A program made the position numbers and the translations under genes. The notes beneath the pieces are model-generated. The model was given only the letters and a program-made list of their open reading frames with translations. It made no database searches and had not been told where the DNA came from. From Desulfococcus multivorans (GTDB lineage: Bacteria; Desulfobacterota; Desulfobacteria; Desulfobacterales; Desulfococcaceae), in NCBI RefSeq assembly GCF_001854245.1, contig NZ_CP015381.1, positions 2,639,001 to 2,703,000 on the forward strand: a DNA stretch of 64,000 nucleotides, written 5' to 3'. Shown here in pieces: positions 20,167 to 28,226 of the stretch (position 1 is its first letter; every line of letters begins with the position of its first letter).

Positions 20167-20298
20167 AATGGATAGCTGGAATTCAGGTCCAGACTGTCAG
20201 ACAAAAGCGACGAGAGACCCGAATTTGCGGTTGCCTTTTCGAGGCGGGCTGTTTCAACACAGCACGGACGCAAGCCGATCCTTATCTGGAGCAGTGGT

Positions 20299-20562
20299 AT
20301 GAGTGAAGCCGACGGTATCCACAGTAACGAAAAATGGCAGGAGATCAAAGCCCAACGGGTCCGGGTCAAGCTGGCCGATGGAACGATTTTTCGCGGCAAG
20401 ATCAATCTGAACAGCGAGGCTGTTCCCGCGGATCGGATGAGCGACTTTTTTCTGAAGGGGGTCAGTCCGTTTATTATTCTTTTCGATGTGAGTGCACAGG
20501 GTAGAAATTCCTTTTTTATCCTCAACAAGAGTCATATCGTCTGGATAACCCCCGATGATTGA
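20299..20562 (+). CDS. Small conserved-looking protein of unknown function
   Basis: An 87-residue protein of mixed beta character (RVRVKLADGTIFRGKINL, then FIILFDVSAQGRNSFFILNK), ending HIVWITPDD. The layout, a short beta-barrel-like domain without Cys, signal peptide or membrane helix, resembles small domains found in deltaproteobacteria, perhaps PilZ- or Hfq-like in size. I cannot name the family with confidence. It stands alone with its own candidate promoter, and no terminator is visible before the universal stress gene. Confidence 0.55.
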   Translation: MSEADGIHSNEKWQEIKAQRVRVKLADGTIFRGKINLNSEAVPADRMSDFFLKGVSPFIILFDVSAQGRNSFFILNKSHIVWITPDD

Positions 20563-20643
20563 CGACCGCCAGGCATCCGGCCGCTTCGGCACGTTTCTCG
20601 AGACGGACCTGACGTGTTCATAAAAAGTCAATTTCCAGACGTT

Positions 20644-20671
20644 TTGAAAGAGTTGAATATAGGTTTACAAT
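20644..20671 (+). promoter_or_regulatory. Sigma-70 promoter for the universal stress protein gene
   Basis: TTGAAA, 16 bases, TACAAT (5 of 6 at each box), about 105 bp before the uspA-like start. Confidence 0.55.
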
Positions 20672-20777
20672 CCCCCAAAAAATGCGAGATAGTTTCAGTC
20701 CATTCCAATGACGAGGGATATGCGTAAGACAACAACCGGGCTTTTTGTGGAGCCGTCAGACAAGGATTGAGGGAGCT

Positions 20778-21707
20778 ATGGAAAAAAAAATACTACTGGC
20801 CGTGGATGAATCCAAACATGCCAAAAATGCGATTCAATATGTCATCAATATCGCACCTCGGGTCAACCAACTCACCTATACCCTTTTCCATGTTCAGCCC
20901 CAGATTTCCCAATTTCTTCACGACGAGGCCAGAATCAACGTAAGAGCCCAATCGGCCATTGAAAAAATCAAAAAGAAAAACGCCCAGAACGCGCATGCTC
21001 TGCTGGAAAAATATAAGAATTTCATGGTGGATGAAGGCATCGATGAAACCCATATCGAGAGCAAAACCGCTCCCCGTAACCTCGGGCTTGCCAAGGACAT
21101 TATCGAGTTTGCCCAGAAAAAGCATTATGACGCCGTGGTCGTAGGACGGCGCGGTCTCACCAAAATGCAGGAGGTCTTCATGGGCAGCCTGACCACCAAA
21201 CTCGTCGAGCACTCACAGGTCATTCCCCTCTGGATCGTGGACGGCAAGGTGACCTCCCGTCGCGTCCTTGTGGCGGTCGACGGCTCCGAGAGCGCGTTCC
21301 GGGCGGTGGATCATGTAAGCTTCATCTTCCGCAACAATCCCCATGCGACCATCACCCTTTTCCATGTCACACCGAGACTCAAGGATTACTGCCGGCTCGA
21401 TTACATTACCGATGAAGAGGATCTGGAATCCGCGATTCTCCAGAGCGACAAAAAATGTATCGATCAATTTCTATCCGTCGTCGAGAAGAAGTTCATCGAT
21501 GCCGGCATCGCCAGGGAGCAGGTCATCGTCCGGCAGACCAAACCCCGTTTCAGCATCGGCGACGCCATTTTGGAGGAAATTCAAAAGGGAGACTACGGTA
21601 CCGTGGTTATCGGACGGCGCGGCACCGAGCGCGCCTTCTATCTGGGAAGGGTCTCCAACCAGGTTCTGTCCAAGACAACCCGGCGGGCGGTATGGTTGGT
21701 CGCGTGA
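20778..21707 (+). CDS. Tandem universal stress protein (two Usp domains)
   Basis: A 309-residue cytoplasmic protein with two Usp domains. The first (1-155) begins KKILLAVDESKHAKNA and has the nucleotide motif VVGRRGLTKMQEVFMGS. The second (165-309) begins RRVLVAVDGSESAFRA and has VVIGRRGTERAFYLGRVSN. G-x2-G-x9-G-S/T is kept in the first, suggesting ATP binding. In the second the spacing differs slightly. The ATG at 20778 follows AGGGAG; the longer reading to 20745 has no ribosome site. Its TGA overlaps a GTG start of darP (GTGA), so stress response and ribosome maturation genes are cotranscribed. Confidence 0.85.
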   Translation: MEKKILLAVDESKHAKNAIQYVINIAPRVNQLTYTLFHVQPQISQFLHDEARINVRAQSAIEKIKKKNAQNAHALLEKYKNFMVDEGIDETHIESKTAPRNLGLAKDIIEFAQKKHYDAVVVGRRGLTKMQEVFMGSLTTKLVEHSQVIPLWIVDGKVTSRRVLVAVDGSESAFRAVDHVSFIFRNNPHATITLFHVTPRLKDYCRLDYITDEEDLESAILQSDKKCIDQFLSVVEKKFIDAGIAREQVIVRQTKPRFSIGDAILEEIQKGDYGTVVIGRRGTERAFYLGRVSNQVLSKTTRRAVWLVA

Positions 21708-22249
21708 CCGATAACACCCCTCTTGAAAACGGCGACCGTTTTCTTCACAAAGAGACGCCGCCGAGCAAGTCCAGGCGAAAACGGGAAATGATCGAGCTTC
21801 AGAACCTTGGTGAACGCCTCGTGGCGTTATCGCGCCAACAAATCGATCGATTGTCGCTGCCGCCGGAGCTTCGTGAGGCGGTGATTTTTGCCGGTACGCT
21901 GACCCGACACGGCGCACGACGACGACAGATTCAACGGATCGGAGCGCTGATGCGGGAGGTGGATTCCGATCCCATTCGGGAAGGCTTGGACCGGCTGGAT
22001 CAACGCTGTTACGATGAAATCCTTCGGTTCAAAAACGCCGAATCCTGGCGGGAACGGCTCCTGGCTGAGGGCGACGCCGCAGTAACAGCCATGGCAACAG
22101 CATTCCCAGCGATGGACCGTCGACGAGTCCGGCAACTGTTACGAAACGCCCAGACAACGGGACGCCCTGCAGTGAGGACACGGGCATCGAAACAGCTCTT
22201 TCGATACATCATCGGATTGTTGACCGAGGCACCCGAGCCCCTATCATGA
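21704..22249 (+). CDS. darP: DarP/YjgA ribosome-associated protein (DUF615)
   Basis: A 181-residue protein matching the DUF615 family, including PPSKSRRKREMIELQNLGERL, the core ARRRQIQRIGALMRE and the C-terminal RRVRQLLRNAQ...KQLFRYI. E. coli DarP (YjgA) binds pre-50S particles and promotes late large-subunit assembly (established). I use the GTG at 21704 overlapping the usp stop; an ATG at 21692 within the usp end is also possible. Its TGA overlaps the next start (ATGA), so it is coupled to the NFACT-R gene, another ribosome-linked protein. Confidence 0.8.
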   Translation: MTDNTPLENGDRFLHKETPPSKSRRKREMIELQNLGERLVALSRQQIDRLSLPPELREAVIFAGTLTRHGARRRQIQRIGALMREVDSDPIREGLDRLDQRCYDEILRFKNAESWRERLLAEGDAAVTAMATAFPAMDRRRVRQLLRNAQTTGRPAVRTRASKQLFRYIIGLLTEAPEPLS

Positions 22250-22644
22250 AATTCGAGGCTTCCTTTCAAAAAATTGCACCCCGACTTTACGAGTACCGGC
22301 TGGCCGGTGACTGGGTTGTTCTGGCCGGTCGATCGGATACAGACAATGACACGCTCAGCATCAAGCTGGCCGCACCGAACGACTGGTGGTTTCATGTGCG
22401 GGGGGTTCCCGGCAGTCATGTAGTGTTACGGGTCACGGACAATCGTGAACCGAACCGCGAAACCCTTCGCCGGGCTGCCGCCGTCGCCGCCTACCACAGC
22501 AAGGCTCGAAACGGCGGCATTGTACCCGTCGCCTGCACTCAGGCCCGGTATGTCTCCAAACCGAGAGGTGCCAAACCGGGGACCGTCCAGATACGGAAAG
22601 AAATCATCCTCAAGGTGCGGCCTGCCCTCCCGAAACAATCTTAA
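22246..22644 (+). CDS. Stand-alone NFACT-R domain protein (RqcH C-terminal-like)
   Basis: A 132-residue protein consisting only of an NFACT-R (DUF814) RNA-binding domain. It has the signature DWWFHVRGVPGSHVVLR, then AAAVAAYHSKAR and the ending VRPALP. In full-length RqcH/Rqc2/Fbp proteins this domain is joined to NFACT-N, HhH and coiled-coil parts and binds tRNA and 60S/50S subunits. Stand-alone copies are known but poorly characterised. Coupling to darP points to ribosome assembly or quality control (inference). There is 15 bp to the UPF0210 gene. Confidence 0.8.
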   Translation: MKFEASFQKIAPRLYEYRLAGDWVVLAGRSDTDNDTLSIKLAAPNDWWFHVRGVPGSHVVLRVTDNREPNRETLRRAAAVAAYHSKARNGGIVPVACTQARYVSKPRGAKPGTVQIRKEIILKVRPALPKQS

Positions 22645-22659
22645 ATCAAGGTCAATCTG

Positions 22660-24033
22660 ATGTTAACCCAAAGAGAGATTCTTTCCACAATTGAAATGCT
22701 CCGAAACGAGCATCTGGATGTTCGTACCGTGACCCTGGGCATCAACCTCTTTGACTGCGCGGGTCACAATCTCGCTGAATTCAAACGGAAAATTCAGGAC
22801 CGCATTCTCGGGCTTGCGGAGAACCTGGTGGAGACGTGCAACGAGGTCGGCGACAAATACGGCATCCCCGTAGTCAACAAACGGATCGCCATCAGCCCGA
22901 TGGCGGCGGTCGGTGCGGCTTTTTCCGCCGGGGAGATGGTGGAGATCGCCCACACCCTCGACCAGATTGCCGGGAAAGTCAACGTCGACTTTATCGGCGG
23001 GTTCTCCGCGCTGGTCGAAAAAGGTATGGCCAAAGGCGATCGTGCCCTCATCGCCGCCGTTCCCCAGGCCCTGACCGAGACCGACCGCGTCTGTGCGTCC
23101 GTCAATGTCGCATCATCCAAGGCCGGCATCAATATGGACGCCGTCCTGCTCATGGGACAGATCATCAAAAAGGCCGCGGAAATGACCGCGGATCGGGACG
23201 GGATCGCCTGCGCCAAACTCTGTGTCTTCGCCAACATTCCCCAGGACATGCCTTTTATGGCGGGTGCCTATCTGGGCATCGGTGAACCGGACGCCGTCAT
23301 CAACGTAGGGGTCAGCGGACCCGGTGTCGTCAAAAAAGCTGTTGATCGTGCACTCTCAACCCGTCCGGACATGCCCCTTGGCCTGATCTCCGAAGAGATT
23401 AAGCGAACCGCCTACAAGGTCACGCGCATCGGCGAACTGATCGGCCGGGAGGTGGCCGAACAGTTGGGCACTCAATTCGGTGTGGTCGACCTTTCTCTGG
23501 CACCGACACCCAACGTGGGGGACAGCGTGGGAGAAATTTTCCAGAGTCTGGGCTTGCTCAGCATCGGTGTGCCCGGCACTACGGCGGCCCTGGCCCTCCT
23601 GAACGACGCGGTTAAGAAAGGCGGGGCTTTCGCCAGTTCTTACGTCGGCGGCATGAGCGGGGCCTTCGTGCCGGTCAGTGAGGATCTCAACATTTCCAAG
23701 GCGGCCGAGGAAGGTCACCTCACCATCGAAAAACTGGAGGCCATCACCAGCGTCTGTTCCGTCGGGCTGGACATGGTTGCCATTCCCGGGGATACCAGCG
23801 AAGATACCATCGCCGCCATCATGGCCGACGAGATGGCCATCGGGGTCATCAACAAAAAAACCACGGCCACCCGCCTGATCCCGGTGCCGGGAAAAAAGGC
23901 CGGGGAGCGGGCCTGTTTCGGTGGACTGCTGGGGGAGTCGATCATCATGCCGGTGCAAAACATCCCCGGGCCCAACCGCTTTATCCGCCACGGCGGCCGC
24001 ATCCCCGCACCGATTCAGAGTCTGACCAATTGA
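22660..24033 (+). CDS. UPF0210 / PFL-family (DUF711) protein
   Basis: A 457-residue cytoplasmic protein of the DUF711/UPF0210 family, recognised from the start MLTQREILSTIEMLRNEHLD, the middle NVASSKAGINMDAV and the Gly-rich PGTTAALALLNDAVKKGG. Structures in the family show a pyruvate-formate-lyase-like barrel with bound metal, but it lacks the glycyl-radical C-terminus, so no radical chemistry is implied. The function is unknown. In many bacteria it follows an ACT-domain (UPF0237) gene. Here a tandem ACT protein is 2.5 kb upstream, not adjacent. The stop lies shortly before the HD hydrolase gene. Confidence 0.85.
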   Translation: MLTQREILSTIEMLRNEHLDVRTVTLGINLFDCAGHNLAEFKRKIQDRILGLAENLVETCNEVGDKYGIPVVNKRIAISPMAAVGAAFSAGEMVEIAHTLDQIAGKVNVDFIGGFSALVEKGMAKGDRALIAAVPQALTETDRVCASVNVASSKAGINMDAVLLMGQIIKKAAEMTADRDGIACAKLCVFANIPQDMPFMAGAYLGIGEPDAVINVGVSGPGVVKKAVDRALSTRPDMPLGLISEEIKRTAYKVTRIGELIGREVAEQLGTQFGVVDLSLAPTPNVGDSVGEIFQSLGLLSIGVPGTTAALALLNDAVKKGGAFASSYVGGMSGAFVPVSEDLNISKAAEEGHLTIEKLEAITSVCSVGLDMVAIPGDTSEDTIAAIMADEMAIGVINKKTTATRLIPVPGKKAGERACFGGLLGESIIMPVQNIPGPNRFIRHGGRIPAPIQSLTN

Positions 24034-24077
24034 AGTTCAGCGAAAAACGCCTCCCGGCAGCAGCATTGGAGCCGATA

Positions 24078-24674
24078 ATGATCGTTCCATCCAAACATGA
24101 ATGTTTCGGATTGATTCATTCAGCCGGAACACTTGACCACATCGTTGCCCACTCCATCCAGGTCTGCCGGGTGGCCCTCCTGATCGCCGACAGTCTCCAG
24201 GGTCAGGCCGGCTGTCTCAACCGGAGCATCGTTCTTGCCGGCGCCCTGCTCCACGACATCACCAAGACCCGAAGTCTCACCACCGGCGAGCGCCATGCGG
24301 AAAGCGGCGGCGTATATCTTTCGGGAAAGGGGTTCCCCGAAGTGGCGGCCGTCGTCCGCCAACACGTTCGTCTGGACACTTTCCACCCGACCGGACCTGT
24401 CTCCGAAGCCGAGATTGTCAACTATGCGGACAAGCGGGTCATCCATGACCGGATCGCGCCCTTGGACGAGCGAATGGCCTACATCCTGGAGCGTTACGGC
24501 AAAACGCCCGAGTTACGGGACCGTTTGAATATCATCTGGGAAGAAACCGTGAGCCTGGAAGAGAAGCTCTTCCGGCGGCTCCCTTTTCCTCCGTCGGCTT
24601 TGACGGAACAACTTCCCGACGAAGATCGGAACCGGGAAATGAAGGAATATGCGGAATCGATTTTGACATGTTGA
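24078..24674 (+). CDS. HD-domain metal-dependent hydrolase
   Basis: A 198-residue protein with HD-superfamily motifs: H at SAGTLDHIVAHSIQV, the HD pair in AGALLHDITKTRS, then RQHVRLD and VNYADKRV. The ATG at 24078 has GGAG six bases upstream. A TTG at 24030 overlapping the previous stop is possible but less likely. Such proteins hydrolyse phosphate esters of nucleotides or related compounds; no specificity can be assigned. It is cotranscribed with the UPF0210 gene. Confidence 0.75.
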   Translation: MIVPSKHECFGLIHSAGTLDHIVAHSIQVCRVALLIADSLQGQAGCLNRSIVLAGALLHDITKTRSLTTGERHAESGGVYLSGKGFPEVAAVVRQHVRLDTFHPTGPVSEAEIVNYADKRVIHDRIAPLDERMAYILERYGKTPELRDRLNIIWEETVSLEEKLFRRLPFPPSALTEQLPDEDRNREMKEYAESILTC

Positions 24675-24744
24675 CCCTCTGGGGATAATCTGTTATTTCC
24701 CATGCACATTCTTACCGATCACACCTACAAAAGGAGGCATCCTC

Positions 24745-25242
24745 ATGGATCAGGTCAAAGCGGTTCTTTTTGCCGTGTTGAACGCATGCTTGAATTTCAT
24801 CCTGGCCCGGAAAAAAATCGGGATCTATTTCTGTTTCGCCGCCCTCTACGCCATCCTTACCGGCATGGTCGCCTTTGCGTTTCTCGTTCTCACGCTCCTT
24901 CAAGGCATCGTGCTCATCATCCTGACCCAGCCCAACGGCGCCATCAAAAGCCTGAATCATCGCTTGACGGTATACATCTACAGGATGTTGCGCTTCATCG
25001 CACTTTGCGAAACCCAGAAGCCCTACCCCTTCGGTCCCGTCCCTCAGGAAATAGAACCTGCGGACGAGGTGGATCTCAGGGTCGAGACCCCGGAAACGAA
25101 TATGTTTGGCCCGAAAGGCCCTTCAAAGCCGGCGGCCGATACCGAGCCCGGCGCTTCCCAGGGCGATGCGCCGGAGGGCAAGGCGCCGGAACAGCCGGCT
25201 GATTCGGTTCCAATGGGATACGACGAGGAGAAGGAAAAATAG
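24745..25242 (+). CDS. Small two-helix membrane protein with acidic tail
   Basis: A 165-residue protein of unknown function. There are two adjacent helices near the N-terminus (IYFCFAALYAILTGMVAFAF and LVLTLLQGIVLIILTQ), a short amphipathic region, and a Pro/Glu/Asp/Ala-rich disordered C-terminal half. AAAAGGAGG precedes the ATG. A second reading frame over the same DNA (24702-25202) has a very basic, improbable composition. It runs convergent with mtaB, with only 19 bp between stops and no clear terminator. Confidence 0.65.
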   Translation: MDQVKAVLFAVLNACLNFILARKKIGIYFCFAALYAILTGMVAFAFLVLTLLQGIVLIILTQPNGAIKSLNHRLTVYIYRMLRFIALCETQKPYPFGPVPQEIEPADEVDLRVETPETNMFGPKGPSKPAADTEPGASQGDAPEGKAPEQPADSVPMGYDEEKEK

Positions 25243-25261
25243 ATTCCTGAGACAAACGCGT

Positions 25262-26653
25262 TTATCGAGGGGGCAGGTCATTCATCAGACGACCGAATAC
25301 CAGCTTGCCCGGCCATACCCGTTCGACAACAACGGGTACGATACAGTTTTTCAGACCGTCGCCCCCTTCCAGCATCACCTTCAGATAATTTGAACTCATC
25401 CCTTTCAACAACCCTGTTTCAGCATCCCGCTCATTTTCCACGAGAACAGTGACGGTCCGTCCCAGAAAACGCCGATAAAACGCCTTGCGCTTAATACTCC
25501 CCAGATCCCGCATGCGACGACACCGGTCCTTGATCGCATCGATCGGGACCGGATCCGGATAACGGGCGGCGGGAGTGCCTTTTCTCGCCGAGAAAGGGAA
25601 GACGTGGAGATAGCTGATGGGCAGGTTTTTCACGGTTTCATAGGTATTTCTGAAAGCCGCCTCACTCTCGCCGGGGAACCCGATAAGCACATCCGCGCCG
25701 ATAGCGGCGTGAGGGATTTCATCGTCTATTCTCACAACTATCTTCTCGAAGACGTCTCGCGTATAGGGCCGATGCATGCGACGCAAGACACCGTTATCCC
25801 CGCTCTGGAGCGGAACATGAAAATGGGGGCAGAATCGCTCCGAAGCGGCCACCCGGTCCACGATATCCGCGGACAGCTCAAGGGGCTCGATGGAGCTCAA
25901 CCGGACCCGATCGATGACGGCTTCATCGTCGATCCGTCGGAGCAGTGTCGGAAGATCCGCAGACGGCTCAAGATCCCGTCCGTAACATCCCAGGTGGATG
26001 CCGGAAAGGACGACCTCACGGTACCCTGCCGCCGAAAGCCTTGCGATGCTCTCCATCACCTCCGAAAGCGGCATGCTTCGACTGCGGCCCCGGGCATAGG
26101 GCACGATACAGTAGGTGCAAAAGGCATCACAGCCGTCCTGGATCTTCAGCGAAGGCCGGGTGCGGTTGCCGTTGGGAACGGCAGGCATCGGATCGAATCC
26201 CCGTGCGTCCGCGACATCACGCCTGAGAACCATGGGCGAGAGGGTTTTCATCGCCTGAAATTCAGGCGCCGGATCCACATCCGTTTCGAAACGCCGGGGC
26301 GTCGAAGCGTCCTTGAGATAAACGTCCACAATCTCAGCGATGCGGTGCTTGTCGCCGTGGCCCACGATGAAATCGACCCCTTCGATTTTCTTGAGTGCTT
26401 CGGCTTCCGTCTGGGCATAGCAGCCCGTCACGACGATAAAAGCGCCGGGATTGGCTCGAACGGCCTGGCGAACGGCCTGGCGCGACTGCATGGAAGCTTT
26501 TCCCGTCACAGTGCAGGTATTGATGATACAAAGCCCTGCCGGCCAGTCTTCAGGGGCCGGCCACCAGTCTGCCTCCCTGAGGGCAACCCCCAGGGATTCG
26601 GATTCGCATTGATTGACCTTGCAGCCCAGGGTAATGATTTTAAACGATTTCAA
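25262..26653 (-). CDS. mtaB: tRNA (t6A37) methylthiotransferase MtaB
   Basis: Radical-SAM enzyme that converts t6A at tRNA position 37 to ms2t6A. The 463-residue protein has the N-terminal MTTase domain (TLGCKVNQCESESLG, TCTVTGKA, VTGCYAQTEAEAL) whose three Cys bind the auxiliary cluster. The radical-SAM motif is CDAFCTYCIVPYARG, and a C-terminal TRAM-like domain is present. The opening GCKVNQCES is typical of MtaB as opposed to MiaB or RimO. Its start overlaps the mnmA stop (ATGA), so two tRNA thiolation enzymes and a ferredoxin share an operon. Confidence 0.9.
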   Translation of the reverse strand: MKSFKIITLGCKVNQCESESLGVALREADWWPAPEDWPAGLCIINTCTVTGKASMQSRQAVRQAVRANPGAFIVVTGCYAQTEAEALKKIEGVDFIVGHGDKHRIAEIVDVYLKDASTPRRFETDVDPAPEFQAMKTLSPMVLRRDVADARGFDPMPAVPNGNRTRPSLKIQDGCDAFCTYCIVPYARGRSRSMPLSEVMESIARLSAAGYREVVLSGIHLGCYGRDLEPSADLPTLLRRIDDEAVIDRVRLSSIEPLELSADIVDRVAASERFCPHFHVPLQSGDNGVLRRMHRPYTRDVFEKIVVRIDDEIPHAAIGADVLIGFPGESEAAFRNTYETVKNLPISYLHVFPFSARKGTPAARYPDPVPIDAIKDRCRRMRDLGSIKRKAFYRRFLGRTVTVLVENERDAETGLLKGMSSNYLKVMLEGGDGLKNCIVPVVVERVWPGKLVFGRLMNDLPPR

Positions 26654-27684
26654 CGGTACCTCTCAATCCAACCGCCCCCCAACACCTCGCTTTCTCTGTA
26701 GAAAACAGCACCCTGACCGGGGGTTACGGCCGGTTCAGGCGCGTCGAAAAGAAGCGTTCCGCCACCCCTGTCATCCGGTTCGAACGTTGCCGGCACCGCC
26801 TGGTGCCGATATCGGATTCGAGCCCTCAAACGGATTCTCCCCGAAGGGGGACGCCCAATCCATCGGATGCTGGAAAGACGGCATCGGGAGACGCCCATCT
26901 CGGTCCTGAACCCCACCACCAGACGGTTCTCCCCGGGAACTGTATCGATCACGTAATAAGGCTCCGAAGCCGGACAGTTGATGCCTTTGCGCTGCCCCAC
27001 AGTGAACTGATGAAGCCCCGAATGGGTACCGATGATCCGGCCGTGCACATCCGAAATCGGCCCCGGGCGAGGCTCGATCCCACCCCGCTCCACCAGAAAT
27101 TTCCGGCAGGATCCCTTGATGAAACAGACATCCTGGCTCTCGCGGCCTTCGATCGGCGAAAGCCCTCTTTCAGCCCCCAACCGCCGCACCGCCGTCTTGG
27201 TCATGCTCCCCAGGGGGAAAAGGGCGCGCGACAGCTGAACCTGGGACAGAAACGCCAGGAAATAGGATTGGTCCTTTCGGCTGTCCCTGCCTTTGAACAA
27301 ACGGCATGTCCCGTCCGGATACCGCCGGATTCGGGCGTAATGACCCGTAGCCATCCAATCGGCGCCCATCTGCCGGGCGATCGTCATGACGGCGCCAAAC
27401 TTGACATCGGGGTTGCAGACGAGGCATGGATTGGGGGTCAGCCCCTTTTGGTAGGTCGTGACGAAATAGTCGACCACCCTCCGATGAAACAGGTCGCCGA
27501 CGTCCACGATTTCCAGAGGGATATTCAGCTGTCGGGCCGCCCCCTGCACCTGTTCCATGGAGAGATCCTGATATCCGGTAAAAAAATGGATACCCATAAG
27601 GCGGTGACCACGCTCCTGGAGAAGACTTGCCGCCACAAGTGAGTCGATCCCACCGCTTATGGCGATGGCTGTTCTGGGTTTCAT
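26650..27684 (-). CDS. mnmA: tRNA-specific 2-thiouridylase MnmA
   Basis: Makes s2U34 in tRNA Lys, Glu and Gln. The 344-residue protein has the PP-loop SGGIDSLVAAS, the catalytic Cys in NPCLVCNPDVKFG, KDQSYFLAFLS, and the second catalytic Cys in ESQDVCFI. The MnmA-type C-terminal domain is present (GQRKGINCP). The start overlaps the stop of the NIL-ferredoxin gene (ATGA). No IscS/NifS gene is nearby. Confidence 0.9.
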   Translation of the reverse strand: MKPRTAIAISGGIDSLVAASLLQERGHRLMGIHFFTGYQDLSMEQVQGAARQLNIPLEIVDVGDLFHRRVVDYFVTTYQKGLTPNPCLVCNPDVKFGAVMTIARQMGADWMATGHYARIRRYPDGTCRLFKGRDSRKDQSYFLAFLSQVQLSRALFPLGSMTKTAVRRLGAERGLSPIEGRESQDVCFIKGSCRKFLVERGGIEPRPGPISDVHGRIIGTHSGLHQFTVGQRKGINCPASEPYYVIDTVPGENRLVVGFRTEMGVSRCRLSSIRWIGRPPSGRIRLRARIRYRHQAVPATFEPDDRGGGTLLFDAPEPAVTPGQGAVFYRESEVLGGGWIERYR

Positions 27685-28109
27685 TCAAAAAACATCTTAT
27701 TGGTGGGACGGATCCTCATGGCACGGGTGGGACAGGCGGTGATGCACAACTCGCAGACGCTGCACTTTTGTTCTTCAAATTCAACACGCATCTCCGGACG
27801 CCGGATATGGAGGGCGCCGGTGGGGCAAACCGCCGTACAGGCGCCGCAATGGGTGCATCGCTCCTCCAGCCGTTTGACCTCCTGATCGGCGTTGGTCACC
27901 TTGACGCCCTGATCTTTCAAAAAGCTCACACCGGACTTGAAATTCTTTTTCTCGCCATAGAGCTCAAGCACCAGAATGCCTTCCTTGCGGGGAAGGACCT
28001 GAGCGTTCAGGATATTGAACATGAGATCGTAATCCTTGACCAGGTGACAAACGATGGGCTTATGGGCGACCTCGCGTGGAAAGCGAAGAATCAATATCTT
28101 AGAATACAT
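27681..28109 (-). CDS. NIL-domain protein with two [4Fe-4S] clusters
   Basis: A 142-residue protein. Residues 1-70 form a NIL domain (ILRFPREVAHKPIVCHLVKDYDL; KEGILVLELYG). Residues 75-135 form a bacterial ferredoxin with CTHCGACTAVCPTGAL and CSVCELCITACPTRAM. NIL-ferredoxins are linked to sulfur trafficking or homocysteine synthesis in anaerobes and methanogens. First position in an operon with mnmA and mtaB suggests it delivers sulfur or electrons for tRNA thiolation (inference). Confidence 0.8.
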   Translation of the reverse strand: MYSKILILRFPREVAHKPIVCHLVKDYDLMFNILNAQVLPRKEGILVLELYGEKKNFKSGVSFLKDQGVKVTNADQEVKRLEERCTHCGACTAVCPTGALHIRRPEMRVEFEEQKCSVCELCITACPTRAMRIRPTNKMFFE

Positions 28110-28152
28110 GGATGACCTCCGAAAGTACTTTATTTTTAATTCAAAGCGTTAT

Positions 28153-28181
28153 ACGATAATCCCAACGTAAGCCCATGTCAA
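28153..28181 (-). promoter_or_regulatory. Sigma-70 promoter for the NIL-ferredoxin/mnmA/mtaB operon
   Basis: TTGACA, 17 bases, TATCGT on the minus strand, about 45 bp before the ferredoxin start, in the 117-bp gap with the divergent acyltransferase gene. The -35 is perfect. Confidence 0.5.
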
Positions 28182-28226
28182 TCGAAACCTGATAGATTAC
28201 CATCGCCACGACATGTCAATGAACCC

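Noticed and set aside
24702-25202. 166-codon frame overlapping the small membrane protein gene
   Set aside because: Arg/His/Pro-rich in a different frame, whereas 24745-25242 has AGGAGG and clear membrane helices.
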